In this document: in pieces, positions 8,811 to 16,905 of the stretch
Position numbering within the stretch: the stretch's first letter is position 1
Layout: every line of letters begins with the position of its first letter
NCBI GenBank assembly: GCA_024235255.1
Contig: JACKMT010000004.1
Span: forward strand, 434,001 to 498,000
Direction of reading: 5' to 3'
DNA length: 64,000 bases
From: Chromatiaceae bacterium
GTDB taxonomy: Bacteria > Pseudomonadota > Gammaproteobacteria > Chromatiales > Chromatiaceae
The notes under the pieces: generated by a model
Told to the model about the DNA's origin: nothing
The model's input: the letters and a program-made list of their open reading frames with translations, nothing else
Databases searched by the model: none
Position numbers and translations under genes: made by a program

Positions 8811-8826
8811 TGTCGGATTAGCTACA
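8811..8826. promoter_or_regulatory. NifA upstream activator site of the SIR2-like gene
   Basis: This is a perfect TGT-N10-ACA, at the normal distance upstream of the minus-strand sigma-54 element at 8733-8748. The rest of 8694-9051 holds no convincing gene. Confidence 0.7.
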
Positions 8827-9051
8827 ACTCCAATGTCACGGTGTGCCAATCAGTACTGCCCGGCCGTGTTATCTTCTTTCTGTCACTGCTTGACATGGCT
8901 CCCCGATACCGGAGACACTTGCGCCATGTACACGCACCTCAAACTTAAAACTGTCTATGTACCAGCCTGGCGTATGGCGCGCCCCGCCATCCCCTGTGGA
9001 CAGGTCAGTGTGAGGTGATCTTGCGATAAAATAGCATTACAACAGACACTG

Positions 9052-9088
9052 AAAAGGCCACAGGTTCCAATGAATCTGTGGCCTTTTT
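9052..9088 (+). terminator. Perfect 12-bp hairpin with T-run before the EamA gene
   Basis: The arms 9052-9063 and 9076-9087 are fully complementary (AAAAGGCCACAG with CTGTGGCCTTTT) around a 12-base loop and end in a T-run. This is a strong intrinsic terminator on the plus strand. Since no plus-strand gene precedes it, it may end a leader or small RNA ahead of the transporter gene 32 bases downstream. Confidence 0.7.
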
Positions 9089-9119
9089 GTTTGCGCGCAG
9101 TAAACAAGGAGTTGAGACA

Positions 9120-10028
9120 ATGTCGGTACCGCTGGCTTACATCGGCGTCATCCTGGTCTGGACCACCACGCCGCTGGCTATTCAGTGGAGCGGCGCCGGG
9201 CCGGGCTTTCTGTTTGGCGTTGCCAGCCGCATGACGATAGGCGTTGTGTTGGCACTGCTGATCGTTGCCCTGTTTGGCAAGGGTATGCGCTGGGACAAAC
9301 AGGCGCGGCGCGCCTATCTGGCTGCCGGTCTGGGCATCTATCTGGCGATGCTTTGCGTCTACTGGTCGGCGCAATACATCCCCTCCGGATGGATTTCGGT
9401 CGTCTTTGGCCTCTCGCCGCTGATCACCGGGCTGTTTGCCTATCTCTGGTTGGGAGAACAAAGGATCACACTGCTCCAGGTTGTCGGTATGCTGCTCGGC
9501 GTCTGCGGGTTATTGGTGATGTTTGGCAGCAGTGCCGAAATCTCCAGCGGCGTCCTCTTTGGGATGTGCGGCATCCTATTTGGGGTGATCGTGCATTCGA
9601 TCAGTGCGGTGATGGTGAAGCGGATCAACGCTGATATCCCGGCCACCGTTCAAACCGCCGGTGGACTGCTGGTGGCGACGCCGCTGTTCGATGTGACCTG
9701 GTATCTGTTCGACGGAGTCTGGCCGATCGATTTGCCACTGAAAGCTTCCGTCTCGATTCTCTATCTGGCGATCTTCGGCTCGGTGCTCGGTTTTGCGCTT
9801 TACTACTTTGTGCTGCAGCGGCTGGCAGCCACGCAAGTGGCGCTGATCACCCTGATCACGCCGGTCGGAGCGCTGCTGCTTGGCCATATGATTCAGAACG
9901 AACCCTTGTCGCTGACCGTTATTCTCGGTACGGCGTTGATTCTGTGCGGTCTGGCGCTGTACCAGGCGGGTGCCGTACGTCTGGCCAGGCTGCAGCGGGT
10001 GCAGCTTGCGGCTGGTGGGGAGGGTTGA
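9120..10028 (+). CDS. EamA/DMT-family inner-membrane transporter
   Basis: The protein has about ten hydrophobic segments arranged as two EamA repeats, the second starting near residue 150, as in drug/metabolite exporters of the DMT superfamily. The substrate cannot be told from sequence. The start at 9120 has a good AAGGAG site; an upstream in-frame ATG at 9078 falls inside the terminator hairpin. It sits inside the nif region between the SIR2-like gene and draT without an obvious functional link, and may be regulated by the hairpin just upstream. Confidence 0.85.
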   Translation: MSVPLAYIGVILVWTTTPLAIQWSGAGPGFLFGVASRMTIGVVLALLIVALFGKGMRWDKQARRAYLAAGLGIYLAMLCVYWSAQYIPSGWISVVFGLSPLITGLFAYLWLGEQRITLLQVVGMLLGVCGLLVMFGSSAEISSGVLFGMCGILFGVIVHSISAVMVKRINADIPATVQTAGGLLVATPLFDVTWYLFDGVWPIDLPLKASVSILYLAIFGSVLGFALYYFVLQRLAATQVALITLITPVGALLLGHMIQNEPLSLTVILGTALILCGLALYQAGAVRLARLQRVQLAAGGEG

Positions 10029-10049
10029 TTGCTTTGATATTTGTTGGGA

Positions 10050-10312
10050 TTGTGCCGCTGCGCGGCTGTTTTTTGATTGCGGGTCCCGGCCCGCAAGCCG
10101 GGTGACTTTTGTTACGGCAAAAGTCACCAAAACCATGGCTCCGATACGCCACCCTGCGGGTGCCCTGCGCTACTCGCAGAACAGGGAACCCGCAGGGCGT
10201 GACAGTCGGGCGCCGTTTTCTTTCGTTCATTTCTTTTGGGCGAACAAAAGAAATGGACCCGCCCGTGGGTGCGGAAACCCACATCAAAATAAACCGCCGC
10301 GCAGCGGCACAA
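10050..10312. repeat. Palindrome-rich intergenic element with 17-bp terminal inverted repeats
   Basis: The ends 10050-10066 and 10296-10312 are perfect 17-base inverted repeats (starting TTGTGCCGCTGCGCGG). Inside are further hairpins: GTGACTTTTG with CAAAAGTCAC around 10105, CCCTGCGGGT with ACCCGCAGGG (about 10152-10197), TTTCTTTTG with CAAAAGAAA around 10230, and GTGGGT with ACCCAC. No transposase is present. The apparent frames on both strands follow from the palindromes. It looks like a non-autonomous or structured-RNA repeat; similar stretches occur in other gammaproteobacteria to my knowledge. Confidence 0.75.
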
Positions 10313-10394
10313 AAACTGCGAAACTGAGTTTCAGGTAAAAAATGAGAGGCGATCAGGCAAGTGCCTGGCGAAAGAGCTGTTACAAGGGTTGATC

Positions 10395-11240
10395 CTAATA
10401 AGTACTCATCCCGACCTCATAAACACCCCCGATAACCAGATACTCCTGCTCTCCCTTCAGGGCATTGGGAAGCAGTCCCGGCACATAAGCCAGTTTCGCC
10501 AGCGGTATCCTCGCCTGGAGAATATAGTCGCCGAACTCGCACGCTCGTTCGCGGTTGCCGGTAAATGAGCTGATGTTATTCAGCACCAGAATGCAGCTGT
10601 TCCTGGCCGGTTGCTGCAGCACCTGATGCCGGTCGATGCGGTTGACACCGCGGTAGAGCTCCAGATGAGTTTCCGGTGCAAACTGTCTGCGCAGTTCGTA
10701 TTGACAGTAGCTGTAGAGCAGATCGAGCTGCGACTCCAGCGCATTGGCGTTGTACAGACCTCTGGCACGTGCTGCCAGATAGCCGCGGTAGTTGTCCGAC
10801 TCGGCGTCGGCCAGGGGTCCGCGGTGGTTGAGCGGCAGCAGGCCAAAACGCGATTCAACCCAGCTCTTCAATACCGCGCCTTCGATACCGTCGGCATCGA
10901 ACAGCCAACCGCGCAGCACTCTCAGGTAGTCCGCTTTTCCCCGTCTCGATTTGCCTCTGTTGGTGTCCAGTCCCGCTTCATCCAGGTGGTCCAGCAAAAA
11001 GCTGGAGCGCATATAGTCCTGGAAATTTTCCGCCCGGTCGGCAGCGTCGTCTATCCCGTCGAGGCTGCGGAACAGCGCCGTGTGCAGCTGTTCGATGCCA
11101 TCGAGCTGCAGCCGGATGGGATGTTGCTGAAAAGTCAATCCGCCAAGCACCAGCGGAGGAAGGTTACAGCGATTCACGCTGTTGTACGCGTAGCGGGGGA
11201 GTGCAGGCGGCGGTAGTGCCGGTTGTCGGTAGTCATCCAT
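10395..11240 (-). CDS. draT: NAD+-dinitrogen-reductase ADP-D-ribosyltransferase DraT
   Basis: DraT transfers ADP-ribose from NAD+ to one arginine of NifH, switching nitrogenase off in response to ammonium or energy loss. The 281-residue protein has the conserved start region (YNSVNRCNLPPLVLGGL), the LELYRGVNR segment and the FTGNRERACEFGDYIL region typical of the family. The ATG at 11240 with GGAAAG upstream is preferred to a TTG at 11270. It is divergent from nifH with no clear sigma-54 element of its own, so expression may be constitutive. Its partner draG lies on the other strand at 6847. Confidence 0.93.
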   Translation of the reverse strand: MDDYRQPALPPPALPRYAYNSVNRCNLPPLVLGGLTFQQHPIRLQLDGIEQLHTALFRSLDGIDDAADRAENFQDYMRSSFLLDHLDEAGLDTNRGKSRRGKADYLRVLRGWLFDADGIEGAVLKSWVESRFGLLPLNHRGPLADAESDNYRGYLAARARGLYNANALESQLDLLYSYCQYELRRQFAPETHLELYRGVNRIDRHQVLQQPARNSCILVLNNISSFTGNRERACEFGDYILQARIPLAKLAYVPGLLPNALKGEQEYLVIGGVYEVGMSTY

Positions 11241-11338
11241 ACATTCTTTCCGGGTTTGTCGCAAAGCCAACCCGGCCTGATCATCTGTTGTTCATAATAA
11301 AACCAGAAATAACAGGGCCTTAACGATCTCTTCTGCTG

Positions 11339-11355
11339 TTGGCACAGGGTTTGCT
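11339..11355 (+). promoter_or_regulatory. Sigma-54 promoter of nifHDK
   Basis: TTGGCACAGGGTTTGCT has GG at 11341-11342 and GC at 11353-11354, a strong match to the sigma-54 consensus. Only one-mismatch NifA sites (TGT-N10-ACC) were found upstream, at 11257-11272 and 11289-11304, spaced 32 bases as in the nifB pair. Transcription would start near 11367. Confidence 0.9.
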
Positions 11356-11424
11356 GAACACCGGATATAAGGTGATTTATGCATCAAATACCAACCGATT
11401 CAACAATGAGCAAGGAGATTCACC

Positions 11425-12300
11425 ATGGCACTGCGTCAATGTGCAATTTACGGTAAAGGCGGCATCGGTAAGTCTACCACGACCCAGAATCTTGTCGCCG
11501 GTCTGGCCGAACTGGGCAAGAAAGTCATGATCGTCGGCTGCGATCCCAAAGCGGACTCCACCCGGTTAATTCTGCACTCCAAAGCGCAGAACACGATTAT
11601 GGAGATGGCCGCCGAAGCGGGCACGGTTGAAGACCTGGAGTTGGACGATGTCCTGAAAATCGGCTACGGCGATATCAAGTGCGTCGAATCCGGCGGCCCG
11701 GAGCCCGGGGTCGGCTGCGCCGGCCGCGGTGTGATTACCGCCATCAACTTTCTCGAAGAAGAGGGCGCCTACGAAGAGGATCTCGACTTCGTCTTCTACG
11801 ATGTGCTGGGCGATGTCGTGTGTGGCGGCTTCGCGATGCCGATTCGCGAAAACAAGGCGCAGGAGATCTATATCGTCTGCTCCGGCGAGATGATGGCGAT
11901 GTATGCAGCCAACAACATCTCGAAAGGGATCGTGAAGTACGCCAACTCCGGTGGGGTTCGCCTCGCCGGTCTGATCTGCAACAGCCGCAACACCGCCCGC
12001 GAGGATGAGCTGATTACCGAGCTGGCGCGCCAGCTGGGCACCCAGATGATCCACTTCGTACCCCGCGACAACGTGGTGCAGCGCGCCGAGATTCGCCGTA
12101 TGACCGTCATCGAATACGACCCCAAAGCCAAGCAGGCGCAGGAGTATCGGGAGCTGGCGCAGAAGATCATCGACAACAAGATGATGGTCATCCCCACCCC
12201 GATCACCATGGATGCACTGGAGGACCTACTGATGGACTTCGGCCTGATGGAAGAGGAGGACGAGAGCATTATCGGCCAGAAGGCAGTGGCCGAAGCCTAA
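11425..12300 (+). CDS. nifH: Nitrogenase iron protein (dinitrogenase reductase) NifH
   Basis: NifH is the ATP-dependent electron donor of nitrogenase and also acts in cofactor maturation. The P-loop GKGGIGKSTT lies at residues 10-19. Cys98 and Cys133 bind the single [4Fe-4S] cluster shared by the dimer. Arg101 in GCAGRGV is the residue modified by DraT in other species, which fits the draT gene directly upstream. The length of 291 residues is standard. AAGGAG lies 9 bases before the ATG. It is the first gene of nifHDKT and is separated from nifD by a 229-base spacer with a stem-loop. Confidence 0.99.
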   Translation: MALRQCAIYGKGGIGKSTTTQNLVAGLAELGKKVMIVGCDPKADSTRLILHSKAQNTIMEMAAEAGTVEDLELDDVLKIGYGDIKCVESGGPEPGVGCAGRGVITAINFLEEEGAYEEDLDFVFYDVLGDVVCGGFAMPIRENKAQEIYIVCSGEMMAMYAANNISKGIVKYANSGGVRLAGLICNSRNTAREDELITELARQLGTQMIHFVPRDNVVQRAEIRRMTVIEYDPKAKQAQEYRELAQKIIDNKMMVIPTPITMDALEDLLMDFGLMEEEDESIIGQKAVAEA

Positions 12301-12438
12301 TCGGGAAACTGATGTACTAGAAGGGGTTTACAACGGGGGTTTGCAACGGGTTCCAGCGGTGCGGCGGGTCAGTCAGTTGCAGCTGCTCAGACTTGGTATC
12401 TCCCCAGTGCTTAGTCTATGCCGAACCGCGGAGCAGAT

Positions 12439-12462
12439 GCGCCGGCCGTACAGGGCCGGCGC
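12439..12462 (+). other. Stem-loop between nifH and nifD
   Basis: A perfect 9-base GC stem (GCGCCGGCC with GGCCGGCGC) encloses a 6-base loop, with no T-run. Comparable hairpins after nifH in other diazotrophs stabilise the nifH message and help produce more NifH than NifDK. The rest of the 229-base spacer (12301-12529) shows nothing clear. Confidence 0.7.
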
Positions 12463-12529
12463 AACACTGAAATTCCATTTCAACGCCTGAGTATCCACAG
12501 ATGGGTGGTGCCGGGCACAGGAGACGATT

Positions 12530-14008
12530 ATGTCCATGACACGCGAAGCGACCGAAGCCCTCATTCAGGAGGTGCTTGAGGTATATCCGGAGAGCGCAAA
12601 AAAGGACCGCGCCAAGCATCTTGCCGTAAACGACCAGACGGTGGAGCAGTCGAAGAAATGCATCACTTCCAACCGCAAGTCCCTGCCGGGGGTGATGACC
12701 ATTCGCGGCTGTGCCTACGCCGGCTCCAAGGGGGTGGTCTGGGGTCCGATAAAAGATATGGTTCATGTCTCGCACGGACCGGTCGGCTGCGGTCAGTATT
12801 CGCGCGCCGGGCGCCGCAACTACTACGTCGGCACCACCGGCATCAACACCTTCGGCACCATGAACTTCACCTCCGATTTTCAGGAGAAGGATATCGTTTT
12901 CGGCGGCGACAAGAAGCTCGCGAAGATTGTGACCGAAATCGAAGCGCTGTTTCCGTTGAGTAAAGGGATTACCGTGCAGTCGGAATGCCCGATCGGGCTG
13001 ATCGGCGACGATATCGAGGCGGTGTCCAAGAAGAGCGCCAAGGAGATCGGCAAGCCGGTGGTGCCGGTGCGCTGCGAAGGGTTTCGCGGCGTCTCCCAGT
13101 CGTTGGGTCACCACATCGCCAACGATGCGATCCGCGACTGGGTGTTGGGCAACCGCGATAAAGACAGCAGCTTCGCGGCCACGCCCTACGATGTGACCAT
13201 CATCGGTGACTACAACATCGGCGGCGATGCTTGGGCCTCCCGCACGCTGATCGAGGATATGGGGCTGCGCGTGATTGCCCAGTGGTCGGGCGACGGCACT
13301 CTTGCGGAGATCGAAAACACCCCCAAGGCCAAGCTGAATCTGATTCACTGCTACCGCTCGATGAACTATATATCGCGCCACATGGAGGAGAAGTACGGCA
13401 TCCCCTGGCTGGAGTACAACTTCTTCGGCCCCACCAAGATCGCGGAGTCGCTGCGCAGAATTGCCGGCTTCTTCGATGAGACCATCCAGGCCAACGCAGA
13501 GCGAGTGATCGAAAAGTACCAGGCCGGATACGAAGCGGTGATTGCCAAATACCGTCCGCGTCTGCAAGGCAAGCGCGTCATGCTCTACGTCGGCGGTCTG
13601 CGCCCGCGACATGTCATCGGGGCGTACGAGGATCTTGGCATGGAGGTGGTCGGCACCGGCTATGAATTCGGTCACAACGACGACTACGACCGCACCATCA
13701 AGGAGATGGGAGAGAGCACGCTGATCTACGACGATGTCACCGGCTACGAGTTCGAAGAGTTCGTCAAACGGGTCAAGCCCGATCTGATCGGGTCCGGGAT
13801 CAAGGAGAAGTATATCTTCCAGAAGATGGGCATACCCTTCCGCCAGATGCACTCCTGGGACTACTCCGGTCCGTATCACGGCTACGACGGCTTCGCCATC
13901 TTTGCCCGCGACATGGATATGACGTTGAACAATCCCTGCTGGCGCAATGTGCAGGCGCCTTGGTTGAAAGGCCGGGAAGCAGCCGAATCCGCCGCGGCAG
14001 GCAACTGA
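12530..14008 (+). CDS. nifD: Nitrogenase molybdenum-iron protein alpha chain NifD
   Basis: NifD carries the FeMo-cofactor active site. The cofactor ligands are visible as the cysteine in LIHCYRSMNYI and the histidine in FRQMHSWDYSGPYHGYDG. P-cluster cysteines lie in RGCAYAGSKG, VGCGQYSR and SECPIGLIGDD. The length of 492 residues is normal. AGGAGAC precedes the ATG. No alternative (V or Fe) nitrogenase alpha chain is present in the window, so this is the molybdenum enzyme, in line with NifQ, NifE, NifN and NifV nearby. Confidence 0.99.
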   Translation: MSMTREATEALIQEVLEVYPESAKKDRAKHLAVNDQTVEQSKKCITSNRKSLPGVMTIRGCAYAGSKGVVWGPIKDMVHVSHGPVGCGQYSRAGRRNYYVGTTGINTFGTMNFTSDFQEKDIVFGGDKKLAKIVTEIEALFPLSKGITVQSECPIGLIGDDIEAVSKKSAKEIGKPVVPVRCEGFRGVSQSLGHHIANDAIRDWVLGNRDKDSSFAATPYDVTIIGDYNIGGDAWASRTLIEDMGLRVIAQWSGDGTLAEIENTPKAKLNLIHCYRSMNYISRHMEEKYGIPWLEYNFFGPTKIAESLRRIAGFFDETIQANAERVIEKYQAGYEAVIAKYRPRLQGKRVMLYVGGLRPRHVIGAYEDLGMEVVGTGYEFGHNDDYDRTIKEMGESTLIYDDVTGYEFEEFVKRVKPDLIGSGIKEKYIFQKMGIPFRQMHSWDYSGPYHGYDGFAIFARDMDMTLNNPCWRNVQAPWLKGREAAESAAAGN

Positions 14009-14078
14009 GCTTCACCGAACTATTTAATTCATCTGACCCGCCGGTCCACAGATTGGTGGCGCGGGAGGAGTAAACATC

Positions 14079-15650
14079 ATGAGTCAGGCTGTCGAAGATA
14101 TCAAACCGAGTTATCCCCTGTTCCTGGAGGAGGAGTACAAGGAGACTTTGTCGCGCAAGCAGGAGATGTTCGAGGAGAAGTTTCCGCAGCAGAAGATCGA
14201 GGAAGTATTCGATTGGACCACGACCGAGGCATACCGTGAGATCAACTTCAACCGCGAGGCGCTGACCGTCAATCCGGCCAAGGCGTGCCAGCCGCTCGGT
14301 GCCGTGCTGTGCGCGCTCGGTTTCGAAAAAACCCTGCCCTATGTGCACGGCTCCCAGGGATGTGTGGCTTACTTCCGCACCTATTTCAACCGCCACTTCA
14401 AGGAGCCCATCGCCTGCGTCTCCGACTCCATGACCGAGGACGCGGCGGTGTTCGGCGGACAGAAGAATATGTTCGCCGGGCTGGAGAACGCCAAGGCGCT
14501 CTACCAGCCGGAGATGATCGCGGTCTCGACCACCTGCATGGCCGAAGTGATCGGCGACGACCTCAACGCCTTCATCGGCAACGCCAAGAAAGAGGGGTAT
14601 ATCGAGCAGGATTTCCCGGTCCCATTTGCGCATACGCCCAGCTTCGTCGGCTCCCACACCACCGGCTGGGACAATATGTTCGAGGGTATACAGCGTTACT
14701 TCACGCTCAACTATATGGATGACAAGGAGGTCGGCAGCAACGGCAGGATCAACATCGTCCCGGGCTTCGAAACCTATCTCGGCAACTACCGGGTGATGAA
14801 ACGGATGCTGGCGGAGATGGATGTGAAGTGCACGCTCCTTTGCGATCCGACCGACGTGCTCGATACGCCGGCCGACGGCGAGTTCCGCATGTTTGACGGC
14901 GGTACTTCCATCGACGAGATGAAGGATGCACCGAACGCCATCGATACGCTCTATCTGCAGCCCTGGCAGTCGGTAAAGAGCCGCAAGTTCACCAAGGCGA
15001 CCTGGAAGCATCCGGCCTCGGAAATTGCCATTCCGATGGGACTGGCGGCGACGGACGATTTCCTGATGAAGGTCTCCGAACTGACCGGCAAACCGATCCC
15101 CGACTCGCTCACCCGGGAACGCGGCATTCTGGTCGATATGATGACCGACAGCCACGCCTGGCTGCACGGCAAGAAATTCGGCCTTTACGGAGACGCGGAT
15201 TTCGTGATGGGCCTGACCCGCTTTCTGCTGGAGCTCGGCGCGGAACCGACCCAGATCCTCTGCCACCACGCCAACAAACGCTGGCGTAAGGCGATGCTGG
15301 AACTTCTGGCAGCCTCCCCTTATGGCCAGAGCAGCGAAGTCCATATCGGCAGGGATCTCTGGCACTTCCGCTCGTTGATGTTTACCGACAAGCCGGATTT
15401 CATGATCGGCAATTCGTACGGCAAGTTCATTCAGCGCGACACGCTGCACAAGGGGAAGGAGTACGAAGTTCCGCTGATCCGCCTCGGCTTCCCGATCTTC
15501 GATCGCCACCATATGCACCGCGATACCACGCTGGGTTACGAAGGCGCGATGTATATGTTGAAGACACTGGTCAATACGGTGCTCGAACGTCTCGACGAAG
15601 AGACGCGCGGTATGGGCACCACCGACTACAACTACGATCTGATTCGCTAG
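14079..15650 (+). CDS. nifK: Nitrogenase molybdenum-iron protein beta chain NifK
   Basis: NifK pairs with NifD in the alpha2-beta2 MoFe protein and supplies half of the P-cluster ligands. P-cluster cysteines are seen in KACQPLGAV, GSQGCVAYF and STTCMAEVIGDD. The 523-residue length and the N-terminal extension before the first cluster cysteine fit the long form of NifK found in proteobacteria. GGGAGGAG lies just before the ATG. It is followed by a GC stem-loop and then nifT. Confidence 0.99.
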   Translation: MSQAVEDIKPSYPLFLEEEYKETLSRKQEMFEEKFPQQKIEEVFDWTTTEAYREINFNREALTVNPAKACQPLGAVLCALGFEKTLPYVHGSQGCVAYFRTYFNRHFKEPIACVSDSMTEDAAVFGGQKNMFAGLENAKALYQPEMIAVSTTCMAEVIGDDLNAFIGNAKKEGYIEQDFPVPFAHTPSFVGSHTTGWDNMFEGIQRYFTLNYMDDKEVGSNGRINIVPGFETYLGNYRVMKRMLAEMDVKCTLLCDPTDVLDTPADGEFRMFDGGTSIDEMKDAPNAIDTLYLQPWQSVKSRKFTKATWKHPASEIAIPMGLAATDDFLMKVSELTGKPIPDSLTRERGILVDMMTDSHAWLHGKKFGLYGDADFVMGLTRFLLELGAEPTQILCHHANKRWRKAMLELLAASPYGQSSEVHIGRDLWHFRSLMFTDKPDFMIGNSYGKFIQRDTLHKGKEYEVPLIRLGFPIFDRHHMHRDTTLGYEGAMYMLKTLVNTVLERLDEETRGMGTTDYNYDLIR

Positions 15651-15659
15651 CGGAAAGGT

Positions 15660-15684
15660 GCCGGTGCCGTCGATCGGCGCCGGC
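15660..15684 (+). other. GC-rich stem-loop after nifK
   Basis: A 10-base stem (GCCGGTGCCG with CGGCGCCGGC, one G-T pair) encloses a 5-base loop. No T-run follows, so it more likely acts in mRNA processing or stability at the nifK end than as a full terminator. Confidence 0.6.
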
Positions 15685-15715
15685 CCGTTGACCGCTTCCG
15701 GGCAATGAGGTGCAT

Positions 15716-15928
15716 ATGCCGAATGTGATGATTCGAGTGAAAGATGACGGCGGACTCCTGTTCTATATCGCCAAAAAGGATCAGGAGGAGGAGATCGCGT
15801 CGGTGGAGCGCGACAGCGACGCTGAGTGGGGCGGTGAAATTGAGCTGACCGACGGTTCCAGATACTACATCGACCCGATCAGTCCGAAGCCCGCCTTTCC
15901 GACGACCCTGCGTTTCAAACGCGCCTGA
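15716..15928 (+). CDS. nifT: NifT/FixU family protein
   Basis: This 70-residue protein matches the NifT pattern: a short beta-rich domain beginning MPNVMIRV, a central acidic part and a closing TLRFKRA. It almost always follows nifK in gammaproteobacteria, but its role is unknown and mutants elsewhere have mild or no phenotype. The ATG at 15716 with GAGG upstream is preferred to a GTG at 15710. Confidence 0.93.
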   Translation: MPNVMIRVKDDGGLLFYIAKKDQEEEIASVERDSDAEWGGEIELTDGSRYYIDPISPKPAFPTTLRFKRA

Positions 15929-15953
15929 ATTCCGTTTTCCAAGGAGAATAGAG

Positions 15954-16148
15954 ATGGCCCTGTCTATAGTACGCGAGATATGCACCGCATGCGGTGATTG
16001 CGAGCCGGTATGCCCGACCAAGTCGATCAAGCCGTTCAAAGGCTTGTACAAGATCGAAGCGGATACCTGTACCGAGTGCGAAGATGAGTTTGAGGTGCCG
16101 CAGTGCCTCGATGTTTGTATGGAAGACGACTGTATCGTGCCTGCCTGA
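15954..16148 (+). CDS. FdxN-type 2[4Fe-4S] ferredoxin of the nifHDKT operon
   Basis: The 64-residue protein has a first cluster CTACGDCEPVCP and a second cluster with the longer spacing CTECEDEFEVPQCLDVC. It resembles the ferredoxin at 3849 in layout but not closely in sequence, so this nif region carries two FdxN-type proteins. It is a likely electron carrier for nitrogenase or its maturation. CAAGGAG precedes the ATG, and the gene fits tightly between nifT and the nafY-like gene. Confidence 0.92.
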   Translation: MALSIVREICTACGDCEPVCPTKSIKPFKGLYKIEADTCTECEDEFEVPQCLDVCMEDDCIVPA

Positions 16149-16161
16149 ACGGGAGTGTGCC

Positions 16162-16878
16162 ATGAATGCAACAACCATCGGCAATGAGATCGCGCTGCGC
16201 ATCGGCCTGGCGGCCCGCGCGCTGCCGGACACCGATGCAGCGCGGCTGCTGCGTGTGCTCGGCGACGCGGTCGGACTGCCCCCCAGCGCTGCCCGGCTTG
16301 CCGGCCTTTCGGTGAAGGATCTCAAGTCGGCGGGAGATGGCGAGTTTGCCGATTTGGACAACGCGGCGATCAAGGCGGCGCTTGCCTGTCTGAAAGGGGA
16401 GTTTGGCGCTGCGGCTGAGGCTTTACCCGGCACCGTCGAATACCGGGACGAGGATATGCCAAACAGCATCCGGGTGGCCTGCGCCTCCAACAACGGCGCG
16501 ATGCTGGACGGTCATTTCGGCTCATGCAGCCGATTTCTGATTTTCCAGGTCTCGGCAACGGAGCAGCGGCTGATCGAGATCCGTTGTGTTGACGACGCCC
16601 GGACCGGAGATGACAAGAACAGCTACCGCGCATCGCTGATAGCAGACTGCCAGATTGTGTTCGTTGCGTCGATCGGCGGACCCGCGGCGGCCAAGGTGGT
16701 CAGAACCGGCGCGCATCTGATCAAGCGGCCGGGCGGCGGTCCGGCCAAGGATGAAGTCTCCACCCTGCAACAAGTGATCGCTAAGGGTGCACCGCCCTGG
16801 CTGGCCAAAGTCATGGGAGAGTCGCCATACCAGCGAATCCGCTTCAAACAACCGGCCGAGGAGGGGGTGATCGGCTGA
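16162..16878 (+). CDS. nafY: NafY/NifY-type nitrogenase cofactor carrier
   Basis: The 238-residue protein has an N-terminal helical domain (about residues 1-95) joined to a C-terminal NifX-like cofactor-binding domain that starts NSIRVACASNN and contains GHFGSCSRFLIF. In Azotobacter, NafY and NifY bind FeMo-cofactor or apo-dinitrogenase and help insertion. The position after nifHDKT matches that of nifY. The choice between the names NifY and NafY is not secure. GGGAG lies before the ATG at 16162; the open frame reaches back further, overlapping the ferredoxin gene. Confidence 0.85.
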   Translation: MNATTIGNEIALRIGLAARALPDTDAARLLRVLGDAVGLPPSAARLAGLSVKDLKSAGDGEFADLDNAAIKAALACLKGEFGAAAEALPGTVEYRDEDMPNSIRVACASNNGAMLDGHFGSCSRFLIFQVSATEQRLIEIRCVDDARTGDDKNSYRASLIADCQIVFVASIGGPAAAKVVRTGAHLIKRPGGGPAKDEVSTLQQVIAKGAPPWLAKVMGESPYQRIRFKQPAEEGVIG

Positions 16879-16905
16879 TCGCTCCGCTGCTGTTGGAAGA
16901 AACTG

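Noticed and set aside
8710..9018. 102-codon plus-strand frame upstream of the EamA gene
   Set aside because: It overlaps the nif-type promoter and NifA site, starts without a ribosome site and matches no known family.
10078..10338. Small frames on both strands in the palindrome-rich element
   Set aside because: They follow from the inverted repeats and have no ribosome sites.
12416..13879. Long open frame on the minus strand across nifD
   Set aside because: It is antisense to nifD, with no family features; long reverse frames are common in GC-rich genes.
13800..15518. 572-codon minus-strand frame across nifK
   Set aside because: It is antisense to nifK and made of low-complexity, His/Arg-rich residues.
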